64,000 nucleotides of DNA from Zizania palustris (lineage: Eukaryota; Streptophyta; Magnoliopsida; Poales; Poaceae): NCBI GenBank assembly GCA_019279435.1, contig JAAALK010000287.1:67273144-67337143 (forward strand), in the 5' to 3' direction. Below are positions 44,841-57,589 of the stretch, in pieces. Each line of letters begins with the position of its first letter. The stretch's first letter is position 1. Below the pieces are notes generated by a model. It saw only the letters and a program-made list of their open reading frames with translations, had not been told where the DNA came from and searched no databases. The translations under genes were made by a program, and so were the position numbers.

Positions 44841-46715
44841 TGAGGAGTCATGCTGAATAGCGTGGGCCTCATGGCTCCAGATGTGATGAGTCATTGTCAA
44901 CGATAGTCAAAGAGGACAGATGAAGAGTGAAGATCTGCAGTTTCATGGGCCGCGTGTGACTCAGGTACACGGGCAGCAAGCGACTGTCGGGCAGAGGAGG
45001 CTGCGAAGTCGGGCTGGCCCAATCCAGGTACATGGGCCAGGAGCAGCAGAAGACCCACTAGGCTGTTGACCAGGATTGACTCAGGTACACGGGCGGTGAG
45101 TGATTGCCGGGCTGAGAGAGCTGCGTAATCGGGCCGGCCCAATCCGGGTACCTGGTGCAAAGTCGGTGGAGGCTTTGTCAGTTTCGGCGCAAAACTGACA
45201 ACCGTTGATCTTGTATCCGATTGTCCAGAAGAGAAGCCGTAGTCGCTACGAAAGTTTAGCTTCCGGATAAGTCATCTGTATCTCTAGGCCCACAGTCAAT
45301 CAGTTGTGTCTGTAAAAATTCCTAAGGGCAGTTGAGTCTTTTCTTTTTATTCCTGCGTCTGTAAAAAACCCTAAGGGGCTGGTGGAATATTCTAGGTCAT
45401 TGGGCAGCCTATAAATAGGGCCCTAATCCCTAGGGTTGGACTACCCTTCCAGAATTTACTTTTCAATCATTTTGGGTCATTTTGTTCCTGCGTGTTTGTC
45501 TCTCTCCTGCTGTGCGCCGCCAGGCTTCCTCTCACGCCATTACTGCATCTTTGTTGTTCATCTTATTGCTATGAAGCTTTATTTCCTGTTGATTTCATTC
45601 GGTGTGAGTGGTTGTTTTGAGGAGTAAATGCTTCGGTTTACATGCGCATCCTGATTTTATTTGGGAACAGAAGCTTCTCTGTTGCGTCGTTTTTGTTCTT
45701 CCGTGAGTACTAGTTCTTGTGCACTGTTGTAAGTAGTACTACTACACTGTAGCAACAGTACACTAGTACTCAGGCTTTGCTTTTTCTGCGTAGCTTTTTG
45801 ATCGAAGCAGTCAAGACTGAATACCTTTTCTGCCTGTTTCTGGCGAAGCCCCTTCTCTCTGATCGAAGTCCCTCAGCTCCGTGAGGTAGGCTTCGATCTA
45901 ACAACTTCGAAGGCTTCGCTTGAACGTCAGCTTCAAGTTTGTGCTGTGTTTCTAGCTTCGCAGTACGCTTTGCACTCTGTCAGCTTCACATACTTCGATA
46001 GTCCTTGCGAAGGTGTTCTCAGTCTCGAGCTGTTCGAAGTCAATACTTCGTCAGGCTTCGGAGTTAGCTTTGAAGCTAATCTCACTGATAGACTTCGCTT
46101 ATTGTTTACAGCTGTCTGTTTCGAAGGCCTTGATGTGTTTTTGTTCGAAGGTAGAGTGTAGGCTTCGTTTTTAGAGTCTTTGTTGCGTGTCAGGCCTCGC
46201 TGTCCTTTCGAAGGTCGTTTGCTCTGTGTGCTTGTTCGAAGCTGTGTTCGAAGCCTTTGCCTTCGAAGTACACTCTTCGAAGCAGGCTCCGACTCTATCA
46301 TACTTCGCTCTCATTCACAATCGACCTAGGATAGACAACACACCTTCGACAGACTTCGACTACCACCTCTAAACCAGACTTCGACCCAGCGAAGCAGGCT
46401 TCGCCGAGTTTCGAACAGGAGACAGATTTCGAACGGTAACTTCTTATTTCACTCTTGTGCATTTAGATTATTACTGAGAAGTTTATCTTGCCTTGTGTTT
46501 TGTATACTGTTTATCTGTCTATTAGCACTGTATTGGTATTTCTCTGTTTTAAACATCAGTTGCTTCTAGATTAATACCTTTAGACTTAGGCAATCTGTTT
46601 GTTCATTGCTGCTTAGTCTTTGAGGTGCGTGGGGTATTGGGAGCATGCCATTTATTCGAAAGAATTTTTAAGGCGCCCATTCACCCCCCCTCTGGTCGCT
46701 ACTTTCGGTCCTACA
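44841..46715 (+). repeat. 3' LTR of copia C
   Basis: TGAGGAGTCATGC...GGTCCTACA, 1875 bp; partner of 25371-27284. Confidence 0.93.
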
Positions 46716-47030
46716 AGTAATGCCATCAGAATTGAGTACTTGTGAAGTATCACGATGGAATCGCACTTCGAAGCCCTCATCAAGCAATTGAGATACAGAA
46801 AGCAAATTGTATCCCAAATTCTCAACCAAAGCAACATCTTTGAGAGTGAAATTCGAGTTAATTCTTACCACACCTTTACCTTTCACTCTACTCCTTCGAT
46901 TGTTGCCGAAGGTGATATGTTCCCTTTGTTTGGTTGTGGTGAGGCTGGAGAACCATGCTACATCTCCGATCATGTGGCGTGAACAGCCGGAGTCCATGAT
47001 CCACGTGCTCTCCAAGCCTCAGTCTGTCGC
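46716..47030 (-). pseudogene. pro: Copia B protease region
   Basis: Continues pol of B on the right side of copia C. It carries the protease motif STWIMDSGCSRHMIG, then ITFGNNRRSRVKGKG and NLLSVSQLLDEGFEVRF, and stops at the insertion after NSDGI. It is in the same frame as gag, separated by a TAG and a TGA, an arrangement that resembles the in-phase gag-stop-pol of SIRE-type elements. Confidence 0.85.
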
Positions 47031-49492
47031 CTACACATGATAAGAAAATCTCGATCGCTCAGTGCTGGGGTGAGTGAAAATATGACGAGGCATCCAGCAC
47101 TGAGTGATACGAGTAGTAGGAACAGTAAAAGTAGACTGTCTACGCACAAGATAATCAGAATGGTGGAAAGTGCAAGGTCTACCAACATGCTGTGATCTAA
47201 AAGCACGACGAGGTCTCCTACTCTGATGAGGTACAAAGCTACTCGCCCGGGGTCTACCACCATATAGAACATGGTGAACACCTCGAGGAGCAAAACCTCT
47301 CCGAGAAGCGCGAGGAGCCTCGAAAACAGGACGAGAGTAAAACTCAGACTCATGCATACCTAAAGATGGGTAGTGCATGTCCTGGAACCTCATCACCTGA
47401 GAGCGTCGCTCATCCTTGATGCGATGAAAACATAACCCAACCAGATGACCCACCCGCTGACAATAGGAACAATGAAAAATTCTCCTAGGGGCACTCTCAT
47501 GGGTCATAGGAGCAATTCTCACAGGCTCCTTGGGCTTCTGCTGAGTGGTTTTCCTGGGATGAACTCTTTTTGTGGGAGGAGTGGTTTTCTTTGGAGTTCG
47601 GGTAGGCTTTTTGGCTGATGGAGTGTCTAACAGAGCTCTCTCTTTCTCTAGGGTAGTGGGTGAGGTAAAAACAGTTTTGTTTTCACTATCTGAAGGAATC
47701 CTCTCAAAACCCAAACCTAGAGCTAACCCTGCTCTGTCAGCACACATCTTGGTCTTGGCCAAGAGCAAATCCATCCTACCCTTTCCCTCAGTGCATTTGT
47801 TAACCACGGAAAGAAGGTATTCATTTTCAGTCACGAGGTTCTCAGCTCGCTCTTTAACAGTGCCTAGCTGGTCCTTAAGGGTTATGCAAGTGTCACACAC
47901 AGGTTGCACATCCTTAGAACTACTGGCCCTCTCCAATCTAGCCTCTAAGTCATGAACATGCTTATCACGTAAATCAATGCTCTCACGTAATAAAGAACAG
48001 TTCATGCATTCAATTATATCATGAGGTCTAGAATCAACCACCAAAAGCTGCTGCTGTGCAGTCTCAAGCTCACATAGAGTTTGAGCATGTACAGAACGCA
48101 ACTGAGCAAGCTCACCCATGACAACAGTACAAGATTCACATTATGCATCATTAACCCTAGACTTAAGCATGGCATAATCAGTAGACACAGATTCTAGCCT
48201 AAGTCTAAGGTCTTTTCTATCTCTAGCGGCTTGCACAAGTAATCTATCCTGACCAAGAACTACTTCATTCAGCTCATCTAGTTTAATTGAAAGCTGGTCA
48301 TAGGATAGAGGTACCTCAGATGAGTCAAGCTCATCGCCACTGTGATCGCTGTCGGCCATGAAGCAGAGGTCGGTGAAATCTCGTCCCTTCTTATCCTTCT
48401 TCTCCTCCTTCCTTGGAGACTCCTCCTCCTCAGAGCTCGACTCCTCAGTTGAGGAAGTGTCTATGTCGCTGAGAGCAGCAACAAATGCTCTGGAAGCGGC
48501 TTTGGCTACCCTCTTAGCCACCTTGCCGCGCTTGCCCTTCACAAAGGTTTTCCTCTCCTTTTGTGGTATTTGGGGCGCTCACTCTCATCTTTCTTCTTGA
48601 GTTTTGGACAATTGGCCTTGATGTGAGAAGTGTCGCCACACTCAAAACAACCACTAAAACCACCTCTCCTCTGATCCCGTCTCTCATGGTGAAAATGGGT
48701 GAACTTTCTGGCAATGAGAGCAAGCTCGTCATCATCCAGAGTATCCACCTGCTCCTTAGTGATGGAGACCAAGGAGGACAAAGCAAAACCATCTGCAAGA
48801 ACACAAGTGCCAGATGTGCTTGGTTCTGTAGTGGTGCCACGACTAGTGCTAGAAACCAATGTCAATGACTGTGGCAAAGAGTTTCTGTGCACTGCAAGAG
48901 ATGCCTTGGCAATCTCTGTGGACTTCAGCTTGCTGAAGAGCTCATCACAGGTCGATGTGTCATAACCTGCGGACTCCTCAATGTTGGATATCTTCACTTC
49001 CCATATGCTACGATCAAGAGCATATAGAAGCTTGATAGCCCTATCATGATCATTGTAAGCAAGCGTCCTGTTGGACCGCAAGTTACTCACTATCGCATCA
49101 AAGCGAGAAAACATGGCATCTATAGATTCACCAGGTGCATGTACAAACAGCTGATACTGTTGATTATATGTGCTTTGGCGCCTAGCCTTAATATAAGTAG
49201 AGCCCTCATGAAAAATAGTGAGTGTTGTCCAAATTTCCCTAGCTGTCCTAAGGTGTTGCACCCTATCAAACTCACTCCGGTTCAAACCAATGAACAATAT
49301 ATTTCTAGCCTTGGAGTTGGCATTATACTAGTCCTTCTCTGTTTGAGAGGTGCGAGTTTCAGGGATGGAGTATTGTGAGTCCACAATCTCCCAAATTGCA
49401 TTTCCTTGGCTTAGCAAGTAAGCCTCCATGCGCACCTTCCAGTATGCAAAGTCAGTCCCATCGAACAGAGGTATTTTACTAACTCTGTCCAT
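47031..49492 (-). pseudogene. gag: Copia B gag
   Basis: ATG at 49492, 48 bp after the primer site. It begins MDRVSKIPLFDGTDFAYWKV, then the copia Gag core (ARNILFIGLNRSEFDRVQ, MFSRFDAIVSNLRS), a knuckle CFECGDTSHIKANC, Ser/Glu-rich tracts, a coiled-coil zone with C-x-x-C pairs (CMNCSLL, CDTCITL), and a second knuckle CSYCQRVGHLVGLCFH. Breaks: TAG at 49328-49330, a frameshift near 48545, TAA at 48141-48143. The length of about 800 codons is like that of C and D. Confidence 0.9.
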
Positions 49493-49540
49493 GTCACCAA
49501 CAGATCACAAAACCGGTTAAGGTCAACAGGTGATCTTAAC

Positions 49541-49554
49541 CCGCTCTGATACCA
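49541..49554 (-). promoter_or_regulatory. Primer binding site of copia B
   Basis: TGGTATCAGAGCGG on the minus strand, two bases after the 5' LTR; initiator-Met tRNA complement. Confidence 0.92.
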
Positions 49555-49556
49555 AT

Positions 49557-51728
49557 TGTAGGACCAGAAACGGCGACCAGAGGGGGGTGAATGGGAGCTT
49601 TTAAAATTTCATACCAAAATAGCCTTCTGTTTTAATTCTGTCTTCTGCGGAACAGGCTTCGAACACACCCTTCGAAGTTCTGGTTCGGAGGTATTTTACA
49701 TCTCCGAATACAGGCTTCGCAAGGAGAAAAAGTTCGAAGACAACAAGACTTTGCTCCACCCACAACCCCGAAAAATCAGATCTACTAAGTCAGTGCAGGC
49801 TCCGCACACAGGGTGCTCCGAGCAGGCTTCGCACTTCACCCTTCGCAAGAGTGGACCTCCCTCTAAGGACTTCGATCAACTCTGCTAAGGCAGTGCAGGC
49901 TCTGCCCACAAGGTGCCTTCGAGCAGGCTTTGCACCTCACCCTTCGCAAGAGCAGACTTCCCTCTGCGGATTTCGACCAAATACTCAGTGACAACAACTG
50001 GTGCTGGGCTTCGTACTTCGAAGGTCTAAACGCACACTAAACAAACTTCACAGAGGACTTCGACAAGGGAAGAAAAACGGGCTTCGATCTAAGCCAAGAC
50101 CAGTGCTTCGCTAGTAATCAGAGAGTCCTCGCCTCCAGTTTACACAGAGCGAACAGACACTGAAAAAACACACACTTCGCTCAACAGGCTTCTCACACAC
50201 TTCTCTAGACAGGATTCAGTGCACAAACCTAACTCAAAAGAAGTGAGACAAAAGAGATTGAAGCATGCAGAGAAGTACACATACAAGCTCAAGCAGTAAA
50301 TGAACACAGAATCAAAGCTTCGATGCTTGAACAGGGAACACAAAAATTTAACTCACAGATCTGAATACAAAGTATGTGGCGGCTAGTACAGGAGCTCAAA
50401 AATGAATGCTCAAAGTGTTGATGTGACCTAGCCAGCCTCCACTATTTATAGGCACTATTCAGTCCTGTGAATAGACTACTTTACCCCTAGGGTTTACACT
50501 GGTTTTGTCTCATCAGAACAGGGGGTACAGTTGGTAGTCTACTTTATTTGGAGGCTTCTTTTGTCAAATTCGCAGAGGGGACAGCACCAGCTTTTGCAGA
50601 GCAGACGCTATCAACCTTTGCATTTTTGGACCCTTCTGAAGCCCCCCTTCGCACGCGAGGGGTGCGGAGGCTTCGGTGAGAAGCCTTGAGCCTGACGGCC
50701 TTCGCTTCACCGAAGTCAGCCTTCGATACAGTGACAGTTTTGAGCCGAAGCCGTCAAAGCCCTTGGGTCTTCGCACCAACACCTTCGGAGTGGACCACCA
50801 TGGCTTCGCAGCTTCTCCCAGCTCTAACTCTGTCAGTCCGTGTACCGAAGCCATGCATGGCCGAAGTATCTCAAGTCATCCTCACTCCGAAGCCAGCCTC
50901 ACTTCGGAGCCAGCTTCGCTCCGAAGCCTACTTCACTCTGAAGCCCCACCTTTGGAGTACCACCCTTCGAAGTCCCTCCTTCGTCCAAGGCCTCCGCATG
51001 AAGCATTCCATGAGCACTTCATCGTAGTGTCTCTCCCCGAGCACACTCCTCGACGATCCTCACCCGGACCATGCCTTCAATGCACCTCGACTTCTGAGAC
51101 CTTCGTCAGGTATACCTTCGAGTGTCTCCCTCCGGAGCACACTTCGAACACCTTGCCTCATTGCTGAGGACTTAGTCCACCATACTCCGAAGTCACTCCT
51201 TTCGGAGTACCCTTCGAAGTGCCTCGCCTCCGAGGACTTCGTCTCAGAGTACCTTCACCCGGAGTCACACTCCACACTTACTGCCTTCTCCTGGCACACC
51301 TTGACCCGAGGTCCGACCTCGACCCCTTCGCAACCTTCGTGACGGAGCTCCCTGCTCCCCTGGCATCAAGCCTCCCGCTTGACCCAGGTTCACCTGCTAC
51401 GAACCGTCTGTCGCCTTCAAAGTCCCCTACGCACCACAGACAAACAGACAAGTGTATCCAGTACCCCGGAGACCTCTCCGGGTAAGCAACCTCTGATACA
51501 CACTCCAGTGTACCGCCCAAAGTTCCGAGACCTTTGGTACAGCCAATCATCGTGTACTGTCGGACCCCTCCGATAGGCACACTCCGCTGCAACAGCTGCA
51601 GCAACCAGAGCCCACCGAACCCTTCGGTGAAACAACCTCCGAACCCCTTCGGAGGGACCCCTTCGAATCAGAGGGTAAAATCTGTCAATCACTCATCACA
51701 GACTCCGAAACCAACCCTTGGTTTCTCA
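49557..51728 (-). repeat. 5' LTR of copia B
   Basis: 2172 bp, starting TGAGAAACCAAGGG at 51728 and ending GGTCCTACA at 49557 on the minus strand; TATAAATAG at 50443-50451. Target-side bases ATATC at 51729-51733. Confidence 0.92.
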
Positions 51729-53351
51729 ATATCTTGTCTAAGCTGTGGATGTCTATTTGCAGTGCATTGTTCATTGTTGCTAGTCACCTTGTCAAGCAGT
51801 TTTATGTGACTAGATTGATTTTGGTTATGTCAATTCCTTTCAAATATTAGGATCAATTTTTTTGATCTAGATTTGAGTTAGTTTCAGAGATTCATGAGTG
51901 GTCTGGTACTATTATTTCAAAAACATTTGAAATACTGTTTCATTATGAGTTTTTGAGTTTGAACAGGTTTTGTCTGAAAGTTTTTTTATTCAGTTGCTCT
52001 TCAGAGTTTATTCTTGTATTGTTTGGATTACAATTCTAAAAAACTAAAATTCTGTTTCAACTTGTTAATCTGATCAATTGAAACATGTGTCCTGAAAAGA
52101 ATATATTCCAATCTGAATCTGCAGCTGATTAGTTTTCTTCAAAGCAACCAACTAAAATCCATTTTCTGGTTAAATTCTAGAGTAAACCCTGTAGTTTATG
52201 AATTGCTACAAGTTGTGATTTCATCTGTTTGAGTTCAGTTGTGCTGTAGAATTGACTGTATCAGATTGAGTCACTTCTATCTCAGTTCTTGTTAGTTTCA
52301 GAATCAGTATTATTGATCTCTTGAAAAATTACCTTACCATGACTAGTTTTAGAATCTGTTTCAGTTTGAATGAGTGCTTGCTGTGATGAGATTGAAAGTT
52401 GTTTTTATTCAGTTGCTCAATTGAATTGCATGAAAGAGTTGTTGAGTTAGGAATTATTTGATCTGAAGTTCTTTATCTTGTTAAGTGCATGATCTGCTAC
52501 AGTAGTATCACATAAGTTTCAGTTCCAAATTTCTGAATTCAAAATTGAGTTGAAAACTAAGTGAATTTCTGAACATCTATTTAAAACTATATGTTTGAAA
52601 TGATCTGATGAAGAGTAATTCATGTGCTGAAGTAATTAATTTCAAGTTGTCTGATATGCTACAGTATCTGCAGTTGAATATTTTCTTTAGGTTTCTGAAT
52701 CTATTGATCTCTTTGTTGAATATTCAGACTCAAGCATTGTGAACATATTTGAATTAGTTTTTACTGATCTGAACCAGTAGTTGTAATCTGTTTTAGATGT
52801 TCAGTATAACTGCTAGAGCTGTTTTGATGAAGTATAGCTTCTGTTGTCGGATGAATCATAGTGTTGCTGTTTTGAGCTCTTTCCAGGTGTCCTGAAATTT
52901 TTGTGCTACCTACTGAAAATTCATAGCTCAGCAAGGTTGACAGGTTTTAAATAATTGTGTGCTGTTTTGAATCTATTTGAAATTGAGACTTGCAAATTGA
53001 ACCAAAATTGAACAAATGTGCTTTGCTGAAATTACCTTTACTATTCACCGTCCGAAAAATTTCAGAAGTGTTTGATTCTCAATTGTGATTGAATTAAAAC
53101 ATTCTGATTTACTTTTTACACTTGAATTTGTCTCTAGAGTGAGTGTTTTGATAGATGTTGTTTGAGAAGCTTGAATCAAAGTTGTTTTGGGGCATTTGAA
53201 TCTGTTTGAGCTCTAAATTGTGCTAATTGATTTGAAACTTGAATTTGCATCCTTAGAGGTGCGTTGGGTGATTTGATTAGGCCATTACATTCGAAAGAAA
53301 GTGTCAAGGCGCCTATTCACCCCCCCCTCTAGTCGCCATTCCGATCTCACA
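51729..53351 (+). other. Right part of copia-type LTR, element E
   Basis: AT-rich DNA without ORFs that ends like the LTR of copia C: AGGTGCGTTGGG, CATTCGAAAGAAA, AAGGCGC-CATTCACCCCCC-like sequence, CCGATCTCACA. Compare C at 27190-27284. The edge at 53351 meets copia D coding sequence, so E is an LTR (solo or 3') inserted in D, plus orientation. Its left end lies beyond gypsy A. Confidence 0.65.
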
Positions 53352-54498
53352 CTTACCCTGATCGTTGACCCAAAAGTGTTGTAGTGGTTGAAGCTCATAG
53401 GGTTTAGGCTAGAAAACCATATGCAAGTCCATGATCCATATGTCCTCCAAGTCCCGATCCTATAAAATCAAGGGTATAATGGACGAGCGAATGGTCCGAC
53501 ACTAGGGTTAGCAAAAGAACTAAACCAGTGACGAGCCATCTGCTCAAAGGTAGGGTAACCAAAAGCAGTGAAATAGTTAGGACCAAAGTGCAACTCACTC
53601 TCAAAGCGTGATTCATCAAATTGCCTAAAGCCACGTCCACGAGGCCCAAAGCAGTATCGAGAACGACCTAGAGCTCTACCAGAATGATATCCACCCTCTA
53701 GAGCACGAGCACGAAAGTCATCTCCCCTACCACCACCTACACGATGTGCCCTGCATCTCGCCTCTAACCGCATCGAGCAACCCTTTATCTACCACCTTGT
53801 TGGTAGAACAACTCCTAACCAAACCTAGGTTTCTTCACCCTCAACCCGGTTCCTCTTGAAGAAAAATTCCTCAAGATGACCATCTATGTTGCATAACTCA
53901 CAATGGTAGGTCATTTCTTGGGATGTGGTTGAGGGTATGGATTCTTGTGCTTGGTGGAATTTGGTGGCAGCTTTTTAGAACCAGATGATGATGGTAAAGG
54001 TTCAAGAGGAGTGTGCCGGTCTTTGGACTTAGGAATCCAGATGGTCTTCTTGGATGGAGCTTTAAGTGGAGTATCCATTTTAGATTTCTCTTCCTCAAGG
54101 TTAATGGGAGAGGTAAAAATGGTCTTGCCCTTCTCAATATACTCAACTCTCTCAAAACCTAAACCCAAAGTTAAACCAGCTTTGTCGACTCATATCTTGG
54201 ACTTAGCCATGAGTAAATCCATCCTTCCTTTTCCCCCAACACACTTGTTAACCACAGAGAGAAGATATTCATTTGCTGTCATAAACTTCTCAACTTGCCC
54301 TCTAGCAAAGATGAGTTTGTCCTGAAGGATAGTGTAGGTGAAACATTCAGACCACACATCCTTCGAACTCCCAGCACTCTCCAATCTAGGTTCTAACTCC
54401 TTAACATGCTTGTCTCTCAATTCAATACTTGTAGATAGCAAGGGACAATTTAGACAGGTATCTAAGGGAGAGGATATCGACTCCTCCACAATGAGCTT

Positions 54499-55346
54499 TG
54501 TTGTAGCAATTGTGTTAGCTACAACACAAGTTTTGTGTGTATATAGTGTATAAAATTAACCTCGAAGGGTTCTCTCAGAAGGAGAAAAGATTTATACTGG
54601 TTCGGACCTCCCCTAAGTGATAATAGCCCTACGTCTAGTTTGTGGTGGATTTGGCATAGTTTGCCTTGTTTCAATCTAATGGATCCGGAGGATCTCATGG
54701 ACCTGGAGGAACTGAACTATTACAAGGGCTTGGCCCTATTTTTATAGGCACGCAGGCCAAAGGAAAAGACCTAAATGCCCTCTATAAGTCATAGGCTTTA
54801 TAGGGGCGAGAAGGGAAAAAGGCTAGTCTACTATACAAAGTGCTTTACAGCTTTACAGACGTGTCAGATAAACGTCGCTTCTGAACAGCGAAATATAGAT
54901 ATTTTCCTGGTTAGAAGTAGCGACCGGATCTCTTCGGGCGGAGACTGCGATGAAGGCTTCGAAGGGCACTCCGAAGTGGGCTTCTAAGCATGCTCCAAAC
55001 TGGGCTCTCGAAGACTTAGCTTCGAATTGGCTGGAGAGGGTCCGGAGACCGGCTCTAGGGAGCTCCGAAAGGAGCTCAGAGTTTAACTCCGAAGAGAGCC
55101 CAGAGGCTAACTCCGAAGAGAACTACGCGGAGAGCTTGAAGACTTGGCTTCTGGTAGACTCTGGAGGGAGCCTGGAGGCTTCGCTCCGGAGTGCTCCGAA
55201 AGGAGTCCGGAGGCTTGGACTATATGACATGGAAATAACTTCGACTGGTGAGAAACTGCTTCGAGAGTGTTAGGCTCCAGGCCAGAGGCCTACGAAGGCT
55301 GACGTCATTTGGCCCTTGTTTAAGGGAAAACTTATTCCCCCAACAA
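54499..55346 (-). mobile_element. Solo LTR, gypsy type, in copia D
   Basis: TGTTGTAGCAATTG...TTATTCCCCCAACA, 848 bp, flanked by a perfect AGCTT duplication (54494-54498, 55347-55351). The TATA-like CTATAAAAATAG on the minus strand (54736-54747) gives the orientation. Ends resemble the LTRs of F. No internal region remains, so it arose by LTR-LTR recombination. Short repeats of GGAGCTCCGAAAG and CTCCGAAG lie at 55040-55210. Confidence 0.9.
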
Positions 55347-56239
55347 GCTTCTTCTCTATAATCTCAAGCTGATCGATACCTTGAGCATGCATAGAACGCA
55401 GTTCGGCAAGCTCACTCATGATGACTAAATAGGACTCACATTTAGCATCATTCAACCTAGACCTAATCATGGTAAGTTCAGTAAAAGCATATTCATATTT
55501 AGGTCAAGTTCTTTCAGTTCATGCACAACTTTTATGAGTAATATATCCTGACCAACCATCAGTCAATTTATCAACTTTAACTGAAAGTTCATCATAGGAT
55601 AGCATTACCTCAGTGGAATCTGACTCATTGTCGTTGTTGTTGATGTTGTCATCCATGAAGAAAAGGCCGTTGAAGTCCTTTCCCTTGCTCCTCTTTCGTG
55701 GATCGTCCTCTTCTGGGCTATCCTCCTCACTAGATGATATGTTGATGTCGCTGAGGGCTTCCATCAAAGCTCTTGAGGCTGCTCTCTTAACTATCTTTTC
55801 TCTGTTATTTTTGTGGAAGGGTTTTTTGTCTCTCTTGTGGTGTGTGTGGTCACTCTCATCTTTCTTTTGAGATTGGGGTAGTCAGCCTTAAAATGAGAAG
55901 TATCACCACACTCAAAACACCCATGAGAACCTCCTCTCCTCTGATTCCATCTATCATTATATAACCGGGTGAACTTCTTCCTAACGAGAGCAAGCTCCTC
56001 ATCATCCAAGGTGTCCACCTGCTCTATTGTGACAGAGACTAAAGAGGACAAAGCAAAAACTCCAACAAAAGCACAAGTGCTAGAAGAACTAGATGAATTA
56101 CCTCTAGATTAGGTGCCACTGCTAGAACCATAAACTAGTGCCATAGACTGTGGCAAAGAGTTTCCATGTCCTAGATGAGATGCCTTGGTAATCTCGGTGG
56201 ACTTAAACTTACTTAAGATCTCATCACAAGTCAACGTGT

Positions 56240-57589
56240 TGATAGCAAAAAATGGCATTAATGGTCATGATTTTCAAAATATCAATTTTGGTAATTTGGG
56301 CCAAAAATACACAAGTCCTCGATTAGGCCGAAGCCTTATAGGGCCGAAGGCCCATCGAACATTGGGCTTCGGAGGCCTTTTAGTGGCCTGCTACCTTCAG
56401 CCCAAAGGCCCTCCAGAGGCCTGCCTTGCCGAAGCTTCGGCCCAAGGAGCAGGCTTCGGCAGGCCTTGCCGAAGGCCCACTTCGGGTTGTTTTAGGAGAT
56501 AGAGTTTGAGTCTGATTCTGACTATTTTTATCCCTAAACTTGATTAGGCCAAATCCTACCATATTAGCCTTAGAGATAAGAACACTAGCCCCTATAAATA
56601 TAGGGGTGAGACCGGTTCATTAGACCCCCCGACATAATTCAATCATAAAGCCCTAGCTTTGAACCGTATTTACCTTTTATTTACCTTTTTGTACAACCTT
56701 CGTGGGTTTGCCTGGAAGCCCTCCGCTGGACACGTCGAAACCATGGTAATCCTTGTTAATTCACTCGTGAAGTACCCATTAATCTACATAATAGATTGCT
56801 ATCACCTTGTTACTTCACCTGTGAAGTATCCGTTAATCTACGTAACATATTGCTACCTTAGTTTCTCTACTGCAACACTTAGCCGATTCAGTCTCTAGGC
56901 TGAATTGGCACTTGATCTCTGGTCGGTTGTAGGTTTTCACGCTCGGAGCCCCTTTGCTGGAGGTGTCCGAAGCTAGGAAACTGGTTTCGGAGGCTGCTAG
57001 AACACCCTTAGGCGGAACCCCTGCTTCGAATACCCGTGCCGGACCCATCACGTTGTTGTCGGTCTGACCAATTCCCGCACTCTAGAGCACTCCGCAGCAG
57101 GTTTCATCGCATCATGCTTCGTCACGCCTACACTTTGCACTGGATGAAGTCGCGCCAGCACGTTGCGTTGGAGTATTTTTATCGTGTCAGAGACTTTGCA
57201 CCGAACCCTGCTATTCGGAGGTGATTTTGCGTCGAGATCTGTTCAGATCCTACCTTCGGCCAAATCGATCCGAACGCTGAAGGATACCTTCGGCGAAACC
57301 CTTCGCACTAGACGTCGAAGGCTACCTTCAGTGAACCCTTCGCACGGTACACTTCGAATCAGTTAGGCTCCATTCAGCTGACTAATTTATTTTATTTATA
57401 TATTTCTTTTCGTCTAATTGGATTATTTCTATGTGATTTGATTACCTGGCGACTACACCCCCCTTGCCACTGTTAAGGGTAGTTGGAACTAGACATCAGT
57501 GTTGTGTCACGCTTAGGCTTGTCCCTAAGTATCCACATACTTTTGTATCGTCGAACTAACCTAAGTGTGGGGGACATTTTCGTGTCAAC
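56240..57589 (+). mobile_element. Solo LTR of gypsy A family in copia D
   Basis: TGATAGCAAAAAATGGCAT...TTTTCGTGTCAAC, same family as the gypsy A LTR, flanked by CGTGT (56235-56239, 57590-57594). TATAAATA at 56593-56600. It contains TGGCGACTACACCCC near 57447, the counterpart of the primer-like motif in A. The terminal A of the usual CA end is missing if the CGTGT duplication is taken as exact. Confidence 0.9.

Larger units (their letters stand above)
25371..46715 (+). mobile_element. Ty1/copia SIRE/Maximus-type retrotransposon C, host of G
   Basis: Plus-strand copia element with LTRs 25371-27284 and 44841-46715, inserted in the protease/integrase region of B. Layout: 5' LTR, initiator-Met primer site, gag (5' truncated and split by G), pol, 1.3-kb non-coding region with several purine tracts, PPT, 3' LTR. 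Without G it is about 10.6 kb. The flanks (ACAAC left, AGTAA right) do not match, so a clean target duplication is not visible, although B's reading frame resumes at once on the other side. Confidence 0.93.
8023..51728 (-). mobile_element. Ty1/copia SIRE/Maximus-type retrotransposon B, host of F and C
   Basis: A complete minus-strand copia element bounded by related LTRs, 8023-10140 (3') and 49557-51728 (5'). Without the two elements nested in it (F, 11.4 kb; C, 21.3 kb) it is about 11 kb, in the range of SIRE-type elements. Order from the right: 5' LTR, initiator-Met primer site, long gag with two zinc knuckles, protease, integrase, RT, RNase H, 0.5 + 0.6 kb non-coding region, polypurine tract, 3' LTR. 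Flanks AGATC and ATATC match at four of five bases. Its LTRs differ from each other more than those of C, F or G, consistent with being their host. Confidence 0.9.

Noticed and set aside
51729..53270. Host intron or intergenic gene DNA
   Set aside because: Its right end is a copia LTR terminus and its left end is explained by the B insertion, so it is element E.
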